The notes under the pieces were generated by a model that was given only the letters and a program-made list of their open reading frames with translations, did not search any database and was not told where the DNA came from. From positions 1,812,001-1,876,000 of the forward strand of contig CM045739.1 in NCBI GenBank assembly GCA_024760905.1: DNA of 64,000 nucleotides, in the 5' to 3' direction. The translations under genes and the position numbers were made by a program. The stretch is from Plotosus lineatus. Its lineage: Eukaryota > Chordata > Actinopteri > Siluriformes > Plotosidae. This document shows, piece after piece, positions 50,462 through 61,490 of the stretch. Position 1 is the stretch's first letter; each line of letters starts with the position of its first letter.

Positions 50462-50497
<36 letters not shown>

Positions 50498-51618
50498 CCC
50501 CTGAGCTGTAACATGAAACAGTTCTATAATTAAATGTAATCTTTGTGCTGCTCAGAGAAATGTCAGCAGAGAGCTGTGTGTGTGTGTGTGTGTGTTTTGG
50601 AGGGGGTTCTGCGCGTGCAGCAGGACAGAGGGGATCCAACACCAGTGCGACAGCACAGTGAATCAGTGATGTTCAAAGCAACCTTTACTGCAGGGGTCCC
50701 CAACCACCGGTCCTGCAGCTCAATTGCACCATCACCTGTGGGCTTTTTTTTTTTTTTAAAGAAAAGTTCAGGCTCAACAGTACTTCCAAACCAACTTTAT
50801 TCTTTTGAAAATTAACATTCATGTAGTGCTTATTATTATTATTATTATTATTACAACTACCATGACTATTACTACTAATAATAACAATATTGTAGAAACA
50901 AGTTAGGTCCCCCCCAGTCTGCAGTAAAATTGTAAAGCGTTGACCGGTCCGCGTTGATAAAAAGGTTGAGGACCGCTGCTTTACTGCTTTTTATGTTTGC
51001 TAGCAGGAAGAGGTGGATTTCATGATTATTACTTTTATTTGTTTTATTCTTTCTTTTTTGTTAGGATTTTTAAAAAATTATTTAGTAATATTAATTATTT
51101 TAATAATCTTTTTTGTTTTTAGGTGAATAAATGTTTGTACTTTAATTTATTGCTAACTTTTTAAAAATCATTTATGAATTGATTTGTTTTGGTTTTGTTT
51201 TAATTATCTGTACACTTACACAGTATGTTGACTTGTTTATCTTTTGAATTTATTTTGTTCTGTGTTTTTGTTCATATTTATCTTCTATTGTGTTCATATT
51301 TTGTTGATTGATTTCGTTTGTATTGTTGCATATTCTGCTTTTCTTTGTTTTTATATTTTTGAAATGGGCTTCTGCAACCTGGTGGAAGGATAATCAGTCG
51401 GGTTTCATTCACAATAAAATTGTGACGACTTTTTGGAAAATAGAAAATCTTTGCAACATTAAAACCCACACAGCAGTTTTGTTTGTGTGTTAACATGGTA
51501 GTTACTCTTCATCATCCACAGAAATCCTTCAGAGAGGACCTGAAGTCACCTTGAATCCCAAATTCAATCAAATGATAACACCAATCACTTTAAAAATGCA
51601 CTACTGTGGGAGGAGTCA

Positions 51619-51680
<62 letters not shown>

Positions 51681-52401
51681 AACCGTGCAGTTCCAGTCTG
51701 TCTTTCCAGCCAATCCGGAGTCAAATTCCCATCCCCACCGCCCATGTCATGCCCTCCACGGCCCACAATCCTTTGCAACGACTTGCAGACTTCCGCTCCA
51801 GCTCGAAGTCTCCCCTCTGTAAATCTGTGTCATCTCCGAACTTGGAGGCACAGGATGGGGGCGGCGTAAAACGGGACTGCCTGAGTCGCTATCGCAGCCT
51901 CGTCAACGGGTTGGACCACTCGTTGTTCCCTGGAGCGGACCACAACCATACTCGGCTGGATGAGGGGCAGGGCTTCGAGACGCCCCCCGTGGAGCCAACT
52001 CTGAACCAGACCGCGCTGCTTGGAGGACTTGGACCTGACGTCAGAATGAAGCTATACATGACCGGGCTCGCAGACGGAACTGAGTATAGGACTGATGCCT
52101 TTCGTAACACTTTGGATCAGACGTTCAAGATGTTACCTGAAACCAGAACGGGAATTTCATCATCCTTGGAGACGTTTGCCAAGACGAATCCTCATCTGGG
52201 TGACAGCATGACTGACTGGCATCAGACTTTTGAGAGTCTGCGAGGGCAGGTGGAACAAATGCAGGCAAGAGAGGCAGCCTGAACACATGCCCATCATTAA
52301 TCCTGTACTTATTTACATAAAACCCCACCAATCACATCTCAGGCACAAATGCCCCAGTGCTGTTCTGTTCTGCATTGTGATTGGTGAGAACAGGAGGGAT
52401 T

Positions 52402-52443
<42 letters not shown>

Positions 52444-52571
52444 GTACAGATGTTGGGTAGTGGACAGTACTTGTCTCCGTATCCATCTCTACAGCTGGAG
52501 AGCAGTAAGTGGGAGGCAGTGATGAAAGCCAATGAGAGTCTGCTGAAGGAGAAGGAGCTCATCATCGACAG
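47632..52571 (+). CDS. cep85: Centrosomal protein of 85 kDa (CEP85-like), 5' part
   Basis: Coding exons 47632-47671 (ATG at 47632, exon from 47621), 49591-49719, 51681-52264 and 52450-52571 join in phase to 875 nt, about 291 codons. CEP85 is a coiled-coil centrosomal protein that restrains NEK2-driven centrosome disjunction and binds STIL. Matches to the human family are VEFQTPAMSDKFQSRF, FQPIRSQIPIPTAHVMPST, LNQTALL, VEQMQ and KANESLLKEKELIIDR, the last being the start of the coiled-coil region. N-terminal similarity favours CEP85 over CEP85L. The intron after 52264 appears to use a GC donor. The rest of the protein (several hundred residues of coiled coil) is not seen before the window ends, so either the next intron exceeds 11 kb or the gene is broken by the transposon cluster. 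Confidence 0.85.
48037..48486 (+). mobile_element. pogo/Tigger-like MITE, copy B
   Basis: It starts TA-CAGTAGGCCCTCGATATTC and resembles the reverse complement of 36775-37208 throughout (CCCGGAAGTAAAACCCCATG, ATGCTTGTTAAACACATTCT and others). It is non-coding and lies in a cep85 intron. Confidence 0.7.
48487..49590. other. cep85 intron, nothing recognised
   Basis: AT-rich sequence with a (CA)n tract at 48635-48657. No exon, RNA gene or transposon family is recognised. Confidence 0.5.
50094..50450. repeat. Foldback (long inverted repeat) element
   Basis: The outer ends are TCAGAAATTCTAG (50094-50106) and CTAGAAATTCTGA (50438-50450). The arms pair over AATGACATCAC.., ATCAAACATGATGGTG and AAGCAGAGCCATGTC.GAGAGCGTTACTG, with a short loop near 50228-50246. 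TCCTGGAAGAGAG occurs directly left of the element (50081-50093) and again at 50459-50471. It lies in a cep85 intron and is non-coding. Confidence 0.85.
50691..50978. mobile_element. hAT-type MITE with perfect 8-bp TSD
   Basis: The ends are CAGGGGTCCCCAACC and GGTTGAGGACCGCTG. CTTTACTG is duplicated at 50683-50690 and 50979-50986. The interior is non-coding, with (T)n and (TTA)n runs. Confidence 0.85.
51624..51680 (+). repeat. (TC)n microsatellite forming a cep85 splice acceptor tract
   Basis: About 28 uninterrupted TC repeats run straight into the AG of the 51681 exon. A second (CT)n run (52404-52438) precedes the next acceptor. Confidence 0.9.
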
Positions 52572-52782
52572 GTACATATGCACACACGCGCATATGCATA
52601 CAGAGAGGCAGTACAGATGCGTGCGTGTGCATACAGACATGTCCTTTGTCATTTATCCATCAATTTTTCTCTTAAATTATCAATGTCAGTCAGTGAACTA
52701 TTTTGAGTAATTTGTGATTTGAATCTGAATCAGAATTTAATCGATTCATCTGATTCATTTGCTAAATGAATCCGAATTAGAC

Positions 52783-52837
<55 letters not shown>

Positions 52838-52838
<1 letters not shown>

Positions 52839-54159
52839 TAGTCCTTCTCAAAAAATTAGCATATTGTGAAGTTCATTATTTTCTGTAATGTACTGATAAA
52901 AATTAAACTTTCATATATTTTAGATTCATTGCACACCAACTGAAATATTTCAGGTCTTTTATTGCTTTAATTCTGATGATTTTGGCATACAGCTCATGAA
53001 AACCCAAAATTGCTATCTCAAAAAATTAGCATATTTCATACGACCAATAAAAGTGTTTTTATACAAAAAAAGTCAACCTTCAAATAATTATGTTCAGTTC
53101 TGCACTCAATACTTGGTCGGGAATCCTTTTGCAGAAATGACTGCTTCAATGCGGGCGTGGCATGGAGGCAATCAGCCTGTGGCACTGCTGAGGTGTTATG
53201 GAGGCCCAGGATGCTTCGATAGCGGCCTTAAGCTCATCCACAGTGTTGGGTCTGGTGTCTCTCAACTTTCTCTTCACAATATCCCACAGATTCTCTATGG
53301 GCTTCAGGTCACGAGAGTTGGCAGGCCAATTGAGCACAGTAATAGCATGGTCAGTAAACCATTTAGCAGTGGTTTTGGCACTGTGAGCAGGTGCCAGGTC
53401 GTGCTGAAAAATGAAATCTTCATCTCCATAAAGCTTTTCAGCAGATGGCAGTATGAAGTGCTCCAAAATCTCTTGATAGCTAGCTGCATTGACCCTGCCC
53501 TTGATAAAACACAGTGCACCAACACCAGCAGCTGACATGGCACCCCAGACCATCACTGACTGTGGGGACTTGACACTGGACTTCAGGCATTTTGGCATTT
53601 CCTTCTCCCCAGTCTTCCTCCAGACTCTGGCAACTTGATTTCCGAATGACATGCAACATTTGCTTTCATCTGAAAAAAGTACTTTGGACCACTGAGCAAC
53701 AGTCCAGTGCTGCTTCTCTGTAGCCCAGGTCAGGCGCTTCTGCCGCTGTTTCTGGTTCAAAAGTGGCTTGACCTGGGAACGCGGCACCTGTAGCCCAGTC
53801 CACTGCTTCCACAGGTCCCCCAAGGTCTGGAATCGGCCCTTCTCCACAATCTTCCTCAGGGTCTGGTCACCTCTTCTGGTTGTACAGCGTTTTCTGCCAC
53901 ACTTTTTCCTTCCCACAGACGTCCCACTGAGGTGCCTTGATAGAGCACTCTGGGAACAGCCTATTCGCTCAGAGATTTCTTTCTGTGTCTTACCCTCTTG
54001 CTTGAGGGTGTCAATGATTGCCTTCTGGACGGCAGTCAGGTCGGCAGGCTTACCCATGATTGCGATTTTGAGTAATGAACCAGGCTGGGAGTTTTTAAAA
54101 GCCTCAGGAATCTTTTGCAGGTGTTTAGAGTTAATTGGTTGATTCAGATGATTAGGTTA
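52838..54159 (-). mobile_element. Tc1/mariner element, copy 2, right end lost
   Basis: The left inverted repeat starts CTAGTCCTTCTCAAAAAATT after a (TA)n run. The transposase frame (54057-53146, - strand, 303 codons) is uninterrupted. It has an N-terminal [18 protein letters not shown] and [11 protein letters not shown], giving the DD34E triad. Compared with the usual length of about 340 residues, a stretch of the second HTH is missing, and the last residues are frameshifted (ending MPRPH). The transposase-proximal inverted repeat is absent: at 54159 the sequence switches to RTE. It is therefore immobile. Confidence 0.92.
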
Positions 54160-54160
54160 A

Positions 54161-54940
54161 AGTAAAGTTGATGAGCCATACGATGAAGTTATGGGAAAGA
54201 ATACTGGAAGCTAGACGAAGGGCAGAGGTCAGCATTTGTGAACAACAGTTTGGTTTCATGCCAAGAAAGAGCACAACAGATGCAGTGTTTGCCTTGAGGA
54301 TGTTAATGGAGAAGTACAGAGAAGGCCAGAGGGAGCTGCATTGTGCCTTTGTGGATCTGGAGAAAGCATATGACAGGGTGCCAAGAGAAGAACTGTGGTA
54401 TTCCATGAGGAAGTCTGGAGTGGCAGAGAAGTATGTTAGAGTGGTGCAGGACATGTATGAGAGATGTAAGACAGTGGTGAGGTGTGCTGTCGGTGTGACA
54501 GAAGAGTTCAAGGTGGAGGTGGGACTGCATCAAGGGTCAGCTCTCAGCCCCTTCTTGTTTGCTATGGTGATGGACAGGCTGACAGACGAGGTTAGACAAG
54601 GTTCTCCATGGACTATGATGTTTGCAGATGACATTGTGATCTGTAGTGAGAGCAGAGAACAAGTGCAGGAAAATCTAGAGAGGTGGAGGTATGCCCTGGA
54701 ATGGAGGGGAATGAAGGTTAGCCTCAGTAAGACAGAATACATGTGTGTGAATGACAAGGCCCCAAGAGGAACAGTGAAATTACAGGGAGCAGAGATAAGA
54801 AAGGTGGAGGATTTTAAGTACTTGGGCTCAACAATCCAGAGCAATGGAGAGTGTGGAAAAGAGGTGAAGAAGCATATGCAGGCAGGTTGGAATGGTTGGA
54901 GAAAAGTGTCCGGTGTGATGTGTGATCGGAGGGTATCCAA
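54161..54940 (+). mobile_element. RTE reverse transcriptase fragment
   Basis: It runs in one open frame from [21 protein letters not shown] through [14 protein letters not shown] and FADD to GVMCDRRVS. Both ends are abrupt junctions: Tc1 on the left and a pogo-like fragment on the right. The endonuclease and 3' end are missing. Confidence 0.88.
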
Positions 54941-55070
54941 GAAAATGATTTCTGGTGCGAGTGAAAAGAAGAAGCGGGCTTGTGGCATCCGATTGAGTGA
55001 TATATTGCAAAGGAATATGGCCGAAACCCGTCTACCATCGGTACAGTATTGAAGCAGAAGGGAGGCCTTA
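54941..55070 (+). mobile_element. pogo/Tigger-type CENP-B-like HTH fragment
   Basis: In one frame it reads SGASEKKKRACGIRLSDI and after a shift EYGRNPSTIGTVLKQK. This resembles the N-terminal DNA-binding domain shared by Tigger transposases and CENP-B. It is short and frameshifted, and is fused to the preceding RTE frame. Confidence 0.6.
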
Positions 55071-55229
55071 AAAGGTATACATTTATCATTTTTAAAGGGT
55101 TTAGGGAGTAGTATTGGAGGCCTTGGAACGATTCAGGCCTTTTATGTATAAAATGCCACTCAACTTATAAAAAAAATTAGGTTACGAAACCACATCTGGA
55201 ATGGATTAATTTTGTAAGGTGAGGTACTA

Positions 55230-55274
<45 letters not shown>

Positions 55275-56738
55275 CATAATATATGATCATGGGGCGGTTT
55301 TGTGCTGTGGGTCTTCGGTCAGGGAGCTGCAGAGTCTGATATGGCTGTAGAGGCCGATGTGGGATCTGCAGATCCTGCCGGAGCCGCTGCAGATTAAGTC
55401 CTCGCAGTGTGGTGGGGGTGGGGCCAGTCTCTTCTCCCCCCAGTGGTGGTCCGCCAATTGGAGCGGTCGGAGGCGCCTGACTCCAGGTCGGAGGGGTTGA
55501 AGCCTCCAACCTTGAGGTCGCGCTTGCAGACATTCTTGAACCTGAGAGCTGGGCGTCCCTTTGGCCTGGTTCCAGTAAGCAGCTCCCCATACGTAAATCT
55601 TTGGGGATGTGGCCGTCATCCGTTTGGGTGACATGGCCAAGCCATCGCAAGCGTCTCTGGGTCAGGATGGCAAACATACTGGGCGCATCTGCTCTGGCCA
55701 GGAGGTCGATGTTGGAGACATGGTCATGCCAAGTGATGCCCAGTAGTCCGCAAACGCAGCGTTGGTGGAAGGCGTACAGCCAGCGTTCCTGGCGGTAGGG
55801 TCCATGCTTCACTGCCATAAAGGAGAGTACTCAGTATGCAGGCCTTGTAGACTCTTATTTTGGTGTTGGTGGTTAGCATGGAGTTGTCCCAGACTCGCTT
55901 TGCCAGATGGGCCATCCCTGTCGAAGGCTTACCGATATGGGTGTTCAGTTCAGCGTCTCGAGAGAGGTTGCTGGAGATGATCAACCTGAGGTCGGTCAAC
56001 TTTTTCACCACCTCAAGGGTGTGGTCGCCAAAGTTGATACTAGGAGCACTGCTGACATCCTGGCCCATGACCTCAGTCTTATTAAGGCTGATTGTGAGGC
56101 CAAACTCGGAGCAGGCACCAGCAAAGCAGTTGATGAGACGCTGGAGCACTTCCTTGGTATGGGCAACAAAACCAGCATCATCAGCAAAGAGCAGTTCCCT
56201 GATGAGAACGCTCTGCACCTTGGGTCTTTGCTCTGAGGCGTGACAGGTTAAAGGGGCCTCCGTCACTGCTGGCATGGAGGAAAATGCCGTGTTCAGAATT
56301 CCGGAAGGCGTAGCACAGGAGCTGGGAGAAAAAGATGCCAAAAAGGGTTGGAGCGAGGACACGACCCTGCTTCACGCCATTCTTGATCTGAAAAGGGTCT
56401 GAGGATGATCCATCAAACTGGACGATGCCATTCATGTCCTGGTGGAACGATTTGATCATGCTCAAAAGCTTGGGGGGGACATCCATTCAATGGAGGAGGG
56501 CAAACAGTCCATTCCTGCTGACCAAGTCAAAAGCCTTGGTCAGGTTGATGAAAGCCAAATAGAGGGGTTGTCTCTGCTCCCGACACTTCTCTTGCAGCTG
56601 CCTTACAGAGAAGACCATATCTATGGTTGATCTGGCTGCCCTGAATCCACACTGTGCCTCTGGATACACACGTTTGGCAAGTAGTTGGAGCCTGTTGAGG
56701 ACGACACAGGCAAACGCTTTGCCAACTATGCTGAGGAG

Positions 56739-57317
56739 TAGGGATGTCATTGACTACCGGAATATCGCCGATATAATTATGTCGATCGATACTCGATACC
56801 TATAAATAGGGATATCGATACTTCTAACGTTATAGCTTCCTGTGTTCATGACCGCGTCTGTGGTAAATGCCATTTTCAATGACACTCTGAGTAAATGGTA
56901 TGTCCCACCTCTCTGTATGGTAAATGGTACGTCCCTGCTTCGAGTGTGCCCTCAGAGCGCGTGTTCTCAACAGCACGGAACATTTTGAACAAGAAGAGAC
57001 ACTGATCACCGGATAATGCAGATATGTGCATCTTCTTGCATCATAATTATGAATTGTAAAAATGCATATCTCAAACTTTTCAATTGACAAGTGTTTGTAG
57101 AATAGAAAGAAACAACTTGCATGAAATTAACTAGTAAACAAGTATTTACATATAGATTTGTTCAATACAAAAAGGTGTAAATTAAAATCTCGCTGGAAAA
57201 CTATTTCCTGCTTTTTATTTCAGATGAGGCTTTAGTAATTGGTCTAATGTATCGGTACATCGGAAATTTTTTTATCAATATATCGATACCAATAATAGGT
57301 TTTCAATGACACCCCTA
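56739..57317. mobile_element. MITE inserted in the second LINE
   Basis: The ends TAGGGATGTCATTGA and TCAATGACACCCCTA are inverted repeats. The insert splits the conserved RT phrase SLL/SIVGKAF, and the flanks share GGAG with a degenerate 8-bp pattern. The internal CGATACCAATAATAGG also appears at about 37217, so a related element is present there. Probably hAT class. Confidence 0.7.
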
Positions 57318-58574
57318 CTAGGAGTGAGGTGCCACGATAGTTGTTGCAATCACTTCGCTCCCCCTTGTTCTTGTAGAGGGTGATGATTTTGGCATCACGC
57401 ATGTCTTGAGGAACAGCCCCTTCCTCCCAGCACTGCAGTAGGAGCTCATGTAGGTGTTTAAAGAGCGAGCTCTCTTTTGCGGTTTTGATGATTTCAGGCG
57501 GGATGTTGTCACTGCCTGGAGCCTTGCCGCTTGAGATGGAGTCTATCGCCTTGCTGAGCGCCTGGATGGTGGGTGGAGCATCAAGCTGATCCATAACAGA
57601 CAGTGGAGGGATGTTCTCAAGGGCCCTTTTCAAGACGGTGGTTTCTCTCGAATAGAGCTCTTGGTAGTGCTCAGCCCATCTCTACATTTTGTTTGCCACG
57701 ATCCTTGATGACGTTGCCTGCAGCTGATTTGAGTGGAGCACTTTTGATGGCACTGGGACCGAAAGCCTTCTTCATGCCTTTGCACATTTTGCACTCGTTT
57801 CCAAGATCGACAGAAAGTTGTATGTCCTGGCAGAGGTTAAGTTACACAACATCTTGCAGTGCAGCAAGCATTTACACAGAGGGCTCCTTCTTGTAAGCGA
57901 TTAAGCTGCATGTTTGGTGGCGATGGCGGGTTCCATCTCAGCCGCTCCTACTTCAAACTAATCCGCACTCCTCCCCACCTTCTTCCCAAAAGTGCCTATG
58001 GCGGTCTCAAATATAGCCTTGCGGATGTGGTTTCACCTTGCAGTAGCACAGTCAATGGGGCAGTTCGCCAGGGCTACGTTTATGGCTTCAGCATAGCGTT
58101 CCCACAGTTCAGGCACTGCAGTCATAGCTGTGTTGACGCGGGGCCGGCGTTTCAGCTTGAAGCGGTTGACACATTTGAGGCAGAGACATACCTTGGTGGC
58201 AACCAGGGAATAGTCGGTGTCACAGTCAGCGCTGTGGAAACTGCGTGTGACCAGCACTTAGTTCAGCAGGGATCTCCTGGTGATGACGAAGTCCAGCTGA
58301 TGACAATGGCGAGACCTTGAGTGTCTCCAGGACACTCGGTGGCGGGACTTGGTGGAGAAGAATGTGTTGGTAAGACAGCGGTAATGAAAGGAGCAGAGTT
58401 CAAGAAGGTGTTGACCGTTCTCATGGAGCTTGCCAATGTCAAAGCGGCCAATGCAGTGGGGCCAGGAGTCATGATCTGCCCCATCCTTGCGTTAAAGTCG
58501 CTGAGCAGAATCAGGTGCTCCTTCACAGGGATCCGCTGGATCCTGGCTTCGAGCGCATTGTGAAATGCATCCTT

Positions 58575-58659
58575 CTTTCTCTCTGTCGCTCTCTCTGCAT
58601 GCAGGCGCTGGAGAGGGGCATGGCTGTCACACGCGGGTGGCATGCTTAATACACACACC
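58575..58659. repeat. Left arm of a hairpin split by RTE
   Basis: The segment GCATGCAGGCGCTGGAGAGG through GGTGGCATGCTTAATACACA is repeated in reverse complement at 60739-60830. Removing the RTE and one TSD gives arms of roughly 90 bases or more around a loop of about 27 bases. Confidence 0.8.
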
Positions 58660-60696
58660 TCTTCTTCTTCTTTTCCTTTCGGCTGTTCCCTTCAGGGGTC
58701 GCCACAGCAAATGATCTGCCTCCATCTCTCCCTATCCTCTGCATCTTCTACTCTTACTCCAACGACCTTCATGTCCGCCTTCACTGCATCCATAAATCTT
58801 CTCTTTGGTCTTCCTCTGGGCCTTTTGCCTGGTAGTTCCAACCTCAGCATCCTACGACCAATATACTCACTATCCCTCCTCTGTACATGTCCAAACCATC
58901 TCAATCTAGCCTCTCTGACTTTGTCTCCAAAACATCTAACATGTGCTGTCCCTCTGATGTACTCATTTCTGATCCTATCCATCCTCGTTACTCCCAAAGA
59001 GAACCTCAACATTTTCATCTCTGCTACCTCCAACTCTGACTCCTGTCTTTTCCCCAGGGCCACTGTCTCTAAACCATACAACATTGCTGGCCTCATCACC
59101 GTCTTGAACACTTTTCCCTTCATTCTTGCCGATACTCTCCTATCACACATCACACCGGACACTTTTCTCCATCCATTCCAACCTGCCTGCACGTGCTTCT
59201 TCACCTCTTTTCCACACTCTCCATTGCTCTGGATTGTTGAGCCTAAGTACTTAAAATCCTCCACCTTCTTTATCTCTGCTCCCTGTAACCTCACCGTTCC
59301 TCTTTGGTCCTTGTCGTTCACACACATGTATTCTGTCTTACTAAGACTAACCTTCAATCCCCTCCTTTCCAGGGCATACCTCCACCTCTCTAGATTTTCC
59401 TCTACTTGGTCTCTGCTCTCACTACAGATCACAATGTCATCTGCAAACATCATAGTCCATGGAGATTCTTGTCTAACCTCATCTGTTAGCCTGTCCATCA
59501 CCATAGCAAACAAGAAGGGGCTGAGAGCTGACCCTTGATGTAGTCCCACCTCCACCTTGAACTCTTCTGTCACACCGACAGCACACCTCACCACTGTCTT
59601 ACATCTATCATACATGTCCTGCACCACTCTAACATACTTCTCTGTCACTCCAGACTTCCTCATACAATACCACAGTTCTTCTCTCGGCACCCTGTCATAT
59701 GCTTTCTCCAGATCCACAAAGGCACAATGCAGCTCCTTCTGCCCTTCTCTGTACTTCTCTATTAACATCCTCAAAGCAAACACTGCATCTGTGGTGCTCT
59801 TTCTTGGCATGAAACCAAACTGTTGTTCACAAATGCTGACCTCTGCCCTTAGTCTTGCTTCCACTATTCTTTCCCATAGCTTCATTGTATGGCTCATCAA
59901 CTTTATCCCTCTGTAGTTGCCACAACTCTGTACATCGCCCTTGTTCTTAAAAATGGGCACAAGCACACTTCTCCTCCATTCCTCTGGCATCTGCTCACTT
60001 TCTAAGACCTTGTTGAATATTCTTGTCAGAAAATCTACTGCTACCTCCCCTAGACACTTCCATACCTCAACTGGTATGTCATCAGGGCCAACTGCCTTTC
60101 CACTCTTCATCCTCTTCAATGCCCTCCTCACTTCTCCCTTACTAATCTTTGCTACTTCCTGCTCCTCAACGGTCACCCCTTCTACTCTTTTTTCTCTCTC
60201 ATTTTCCTCATTCATCAGCTCTTCAAAGTACTCTTTCCATCTTCCCAGCACACTTCTGTCATCAGTCAATACATTTCCCTCTCTGTCCTTTATCACTCTA
60301 ACTTGCTGCACGTCTTTCCCATCTCTATTTCTCTGCTGTGCTAACCTGTATAGATCATTTTCTCCCTCCTTACTGTTCAACCTATCATACAAGTCATCAT
60401 ACGCCCTCTGTTTGGCCTTTGACACTGCTACCTTCGCCTTACGCTGTGTCTCCCTGTACTCCTGTTTACTCTCTTCGGTCCTCTCAATGTCCCACTTCTT
60501 CTTGGCTAACCTCTTCTTTTGTACACACTCCTGCACTTCCTCATTCCACCACCAAGTTTCCTTATCTACTTTCCTTCCAGAGGACACACCAAATACTCTC
60601 CTACCGGTCTCCCTGATCACATTGGCTGTGGTTGTCCAGTCCTCTGGAAGCACTTCCTGACTACCCAAAGCCTGTTTCAACTCCTCCTTGAAGACA
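58660..60696 (-). mobile_element. Young 5'-truncated RTE with open RT frame
   Basis: The frame 60680-58692 is uninterrupted for 662 codons, from just after the endonuclease through the whole reverse transcriptase ([41 protein letters not shown]) to the normal terminus. ACACACC flanks it (58653-58659 and 60697-60703). The 3' tail is (GAA)n-type on the - strand. It is the least decayed RTE here. It cannot be autonomous because the endonuclease is missing. Confidence 0.9.
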
Positions 60697-60738
60697 ACAC
60701 ACCTGATTCCACTTAATCATGAACAATAAAGACGAGCA

Positions 60739-60830
60739 TGGAATCGGGTGTGTGTATTAAGCATGCCATCCGCATGTGTCAGCCATGTTCCTCTCCAGCG
60801 CCTGCATGCAGAGAGAGAGAGAGAGAGCTG
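60739..60830. repeat. Right arm of a hairpin split by RTE
   Basis: TGGAATC, GTGTGTGTATTAAGCATGCC and CTCCAGCGCCTGCATGCAGA pair with 58575-58659 plus TGATTCCA at 60703-60711. The arm derives from the endonuclease region of the second LINE. Confidence 0.8.
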
Positions 60831-61244
60831 CCAAAACCAGAGTATCTCACAACGCAGACCATAACACACTGAAATAAAAATCACAGTTCAGTTAAAGCAT
60901 AAGAACAATAAAGATAAGAACTTAACCGTTTTTGGTGGTGAGCAATTGGGAATATGTAAATGTTGGCGAGGGAGAGAGGAGGAGCGTCCCCTTTCATAAC
61001 GGCATCAGGTGAATCAGCCAAACGTGTTTTTTTCTCTTGCTACTCGCTTTGGCGTGGATGACTATTCTTCAGGATGTCCCTTTCTTTTCTTGAAGAACAT
61101 TTCTTACGTGGCTTGTTTCTGCCTTCTTTTCAAAACCTTACGGAAGTGGCTCATGACCTCATCATCGTTAAAGGTGTTCACAGCGATATATAGTATCAAC
61201 AACTTCCAGACTTCCCCAGAAGTGACACAAACAAACAACAAACA

Positions 61245-61490
61245 AACAAACAATTCTTTATTGTCAAAGTACTTTTACATACATTGAAATTTGGTTTGTG
61301 CTCTGGGCACCTGTCGCCACTGTGCAGCGCCAGTTATTGCGTTGTTCTATCCTTTTGATGCTGAGCGCCAAGCAGGAAGCAACAACTACCAAATTTTAAC
61401 GTCTTATGGTATGACGCGGCCAGATTCGAACTCCGACCTTCCGGAGGATAAAGTGGACGCTCTACCAACTGAGCTAAATCCCCGGTTGTT
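61245..61490 (-). mobile_element. tRNA-derived SINE (antisense)
   Basis: On the - strand the head GATTTAGCTCAGTTGGTAGAGC (first 20 bases tRNA-like) and GGAGTTCGAATC form strong A and B boxes. The 3' tail is (TTTG)n at 61234-61250. The flanks share AACAACTTC phrases but not a clean TSD. Confidence 0.75.

Larger units (their letters stand above)
55285..58659 (-). mobile_element. Second APE-type LINE family, degenerate
   Basis: Read on the - strand: endonuclease (58658-58040; LLSDFNARMG, then SWRHSRSRHCHQLDFVITRR in another frame), and the linker and RT start (57633-57318; ISSGKAPGSDNIPPEIIK, ITLYKNKGERSDCNNYRGTSLL). RT blocks follow at 56750-55724 (QCGFRAARSTIDMVFSVRQLQEKC, NGVKQGRVLAPTLFGIFF, LLFADDAGFVAHT, ISLNKTEVMGQ), then a C-terminal part with RRLRWLGHVTQTDDGHIPKDL. 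It is split by a MITE at 56739-57317 and by several frameshifts. It is clearly distinct from the RTE copies. Confidence 0.85.

Noticed and set aside
47632..52571. CEP85L rather than CEP85
   Set aside because: The N-terminal QTP...F.SRF block and the LLKEKELxID phrase fit CEP85 better; some similarity to CEP85L remains, so this is a preference and not proof.
58642..60660. Ser/Leu/Cys-rich + strand frames of up to about 300 codons over RTE copies (also at 21037, 42076 and 44025)
   Set aside because: They are antisense shadows of the RTE reverse transcriptase and recur wherever that element lies.
61420..61490. Functional tRNA gene (strong A and B boxes, antisense)
   Set aside because: The tRNA-like part has no intact acceptor-stem pairing and continues into a SINE body with a (TTTG)n tail.
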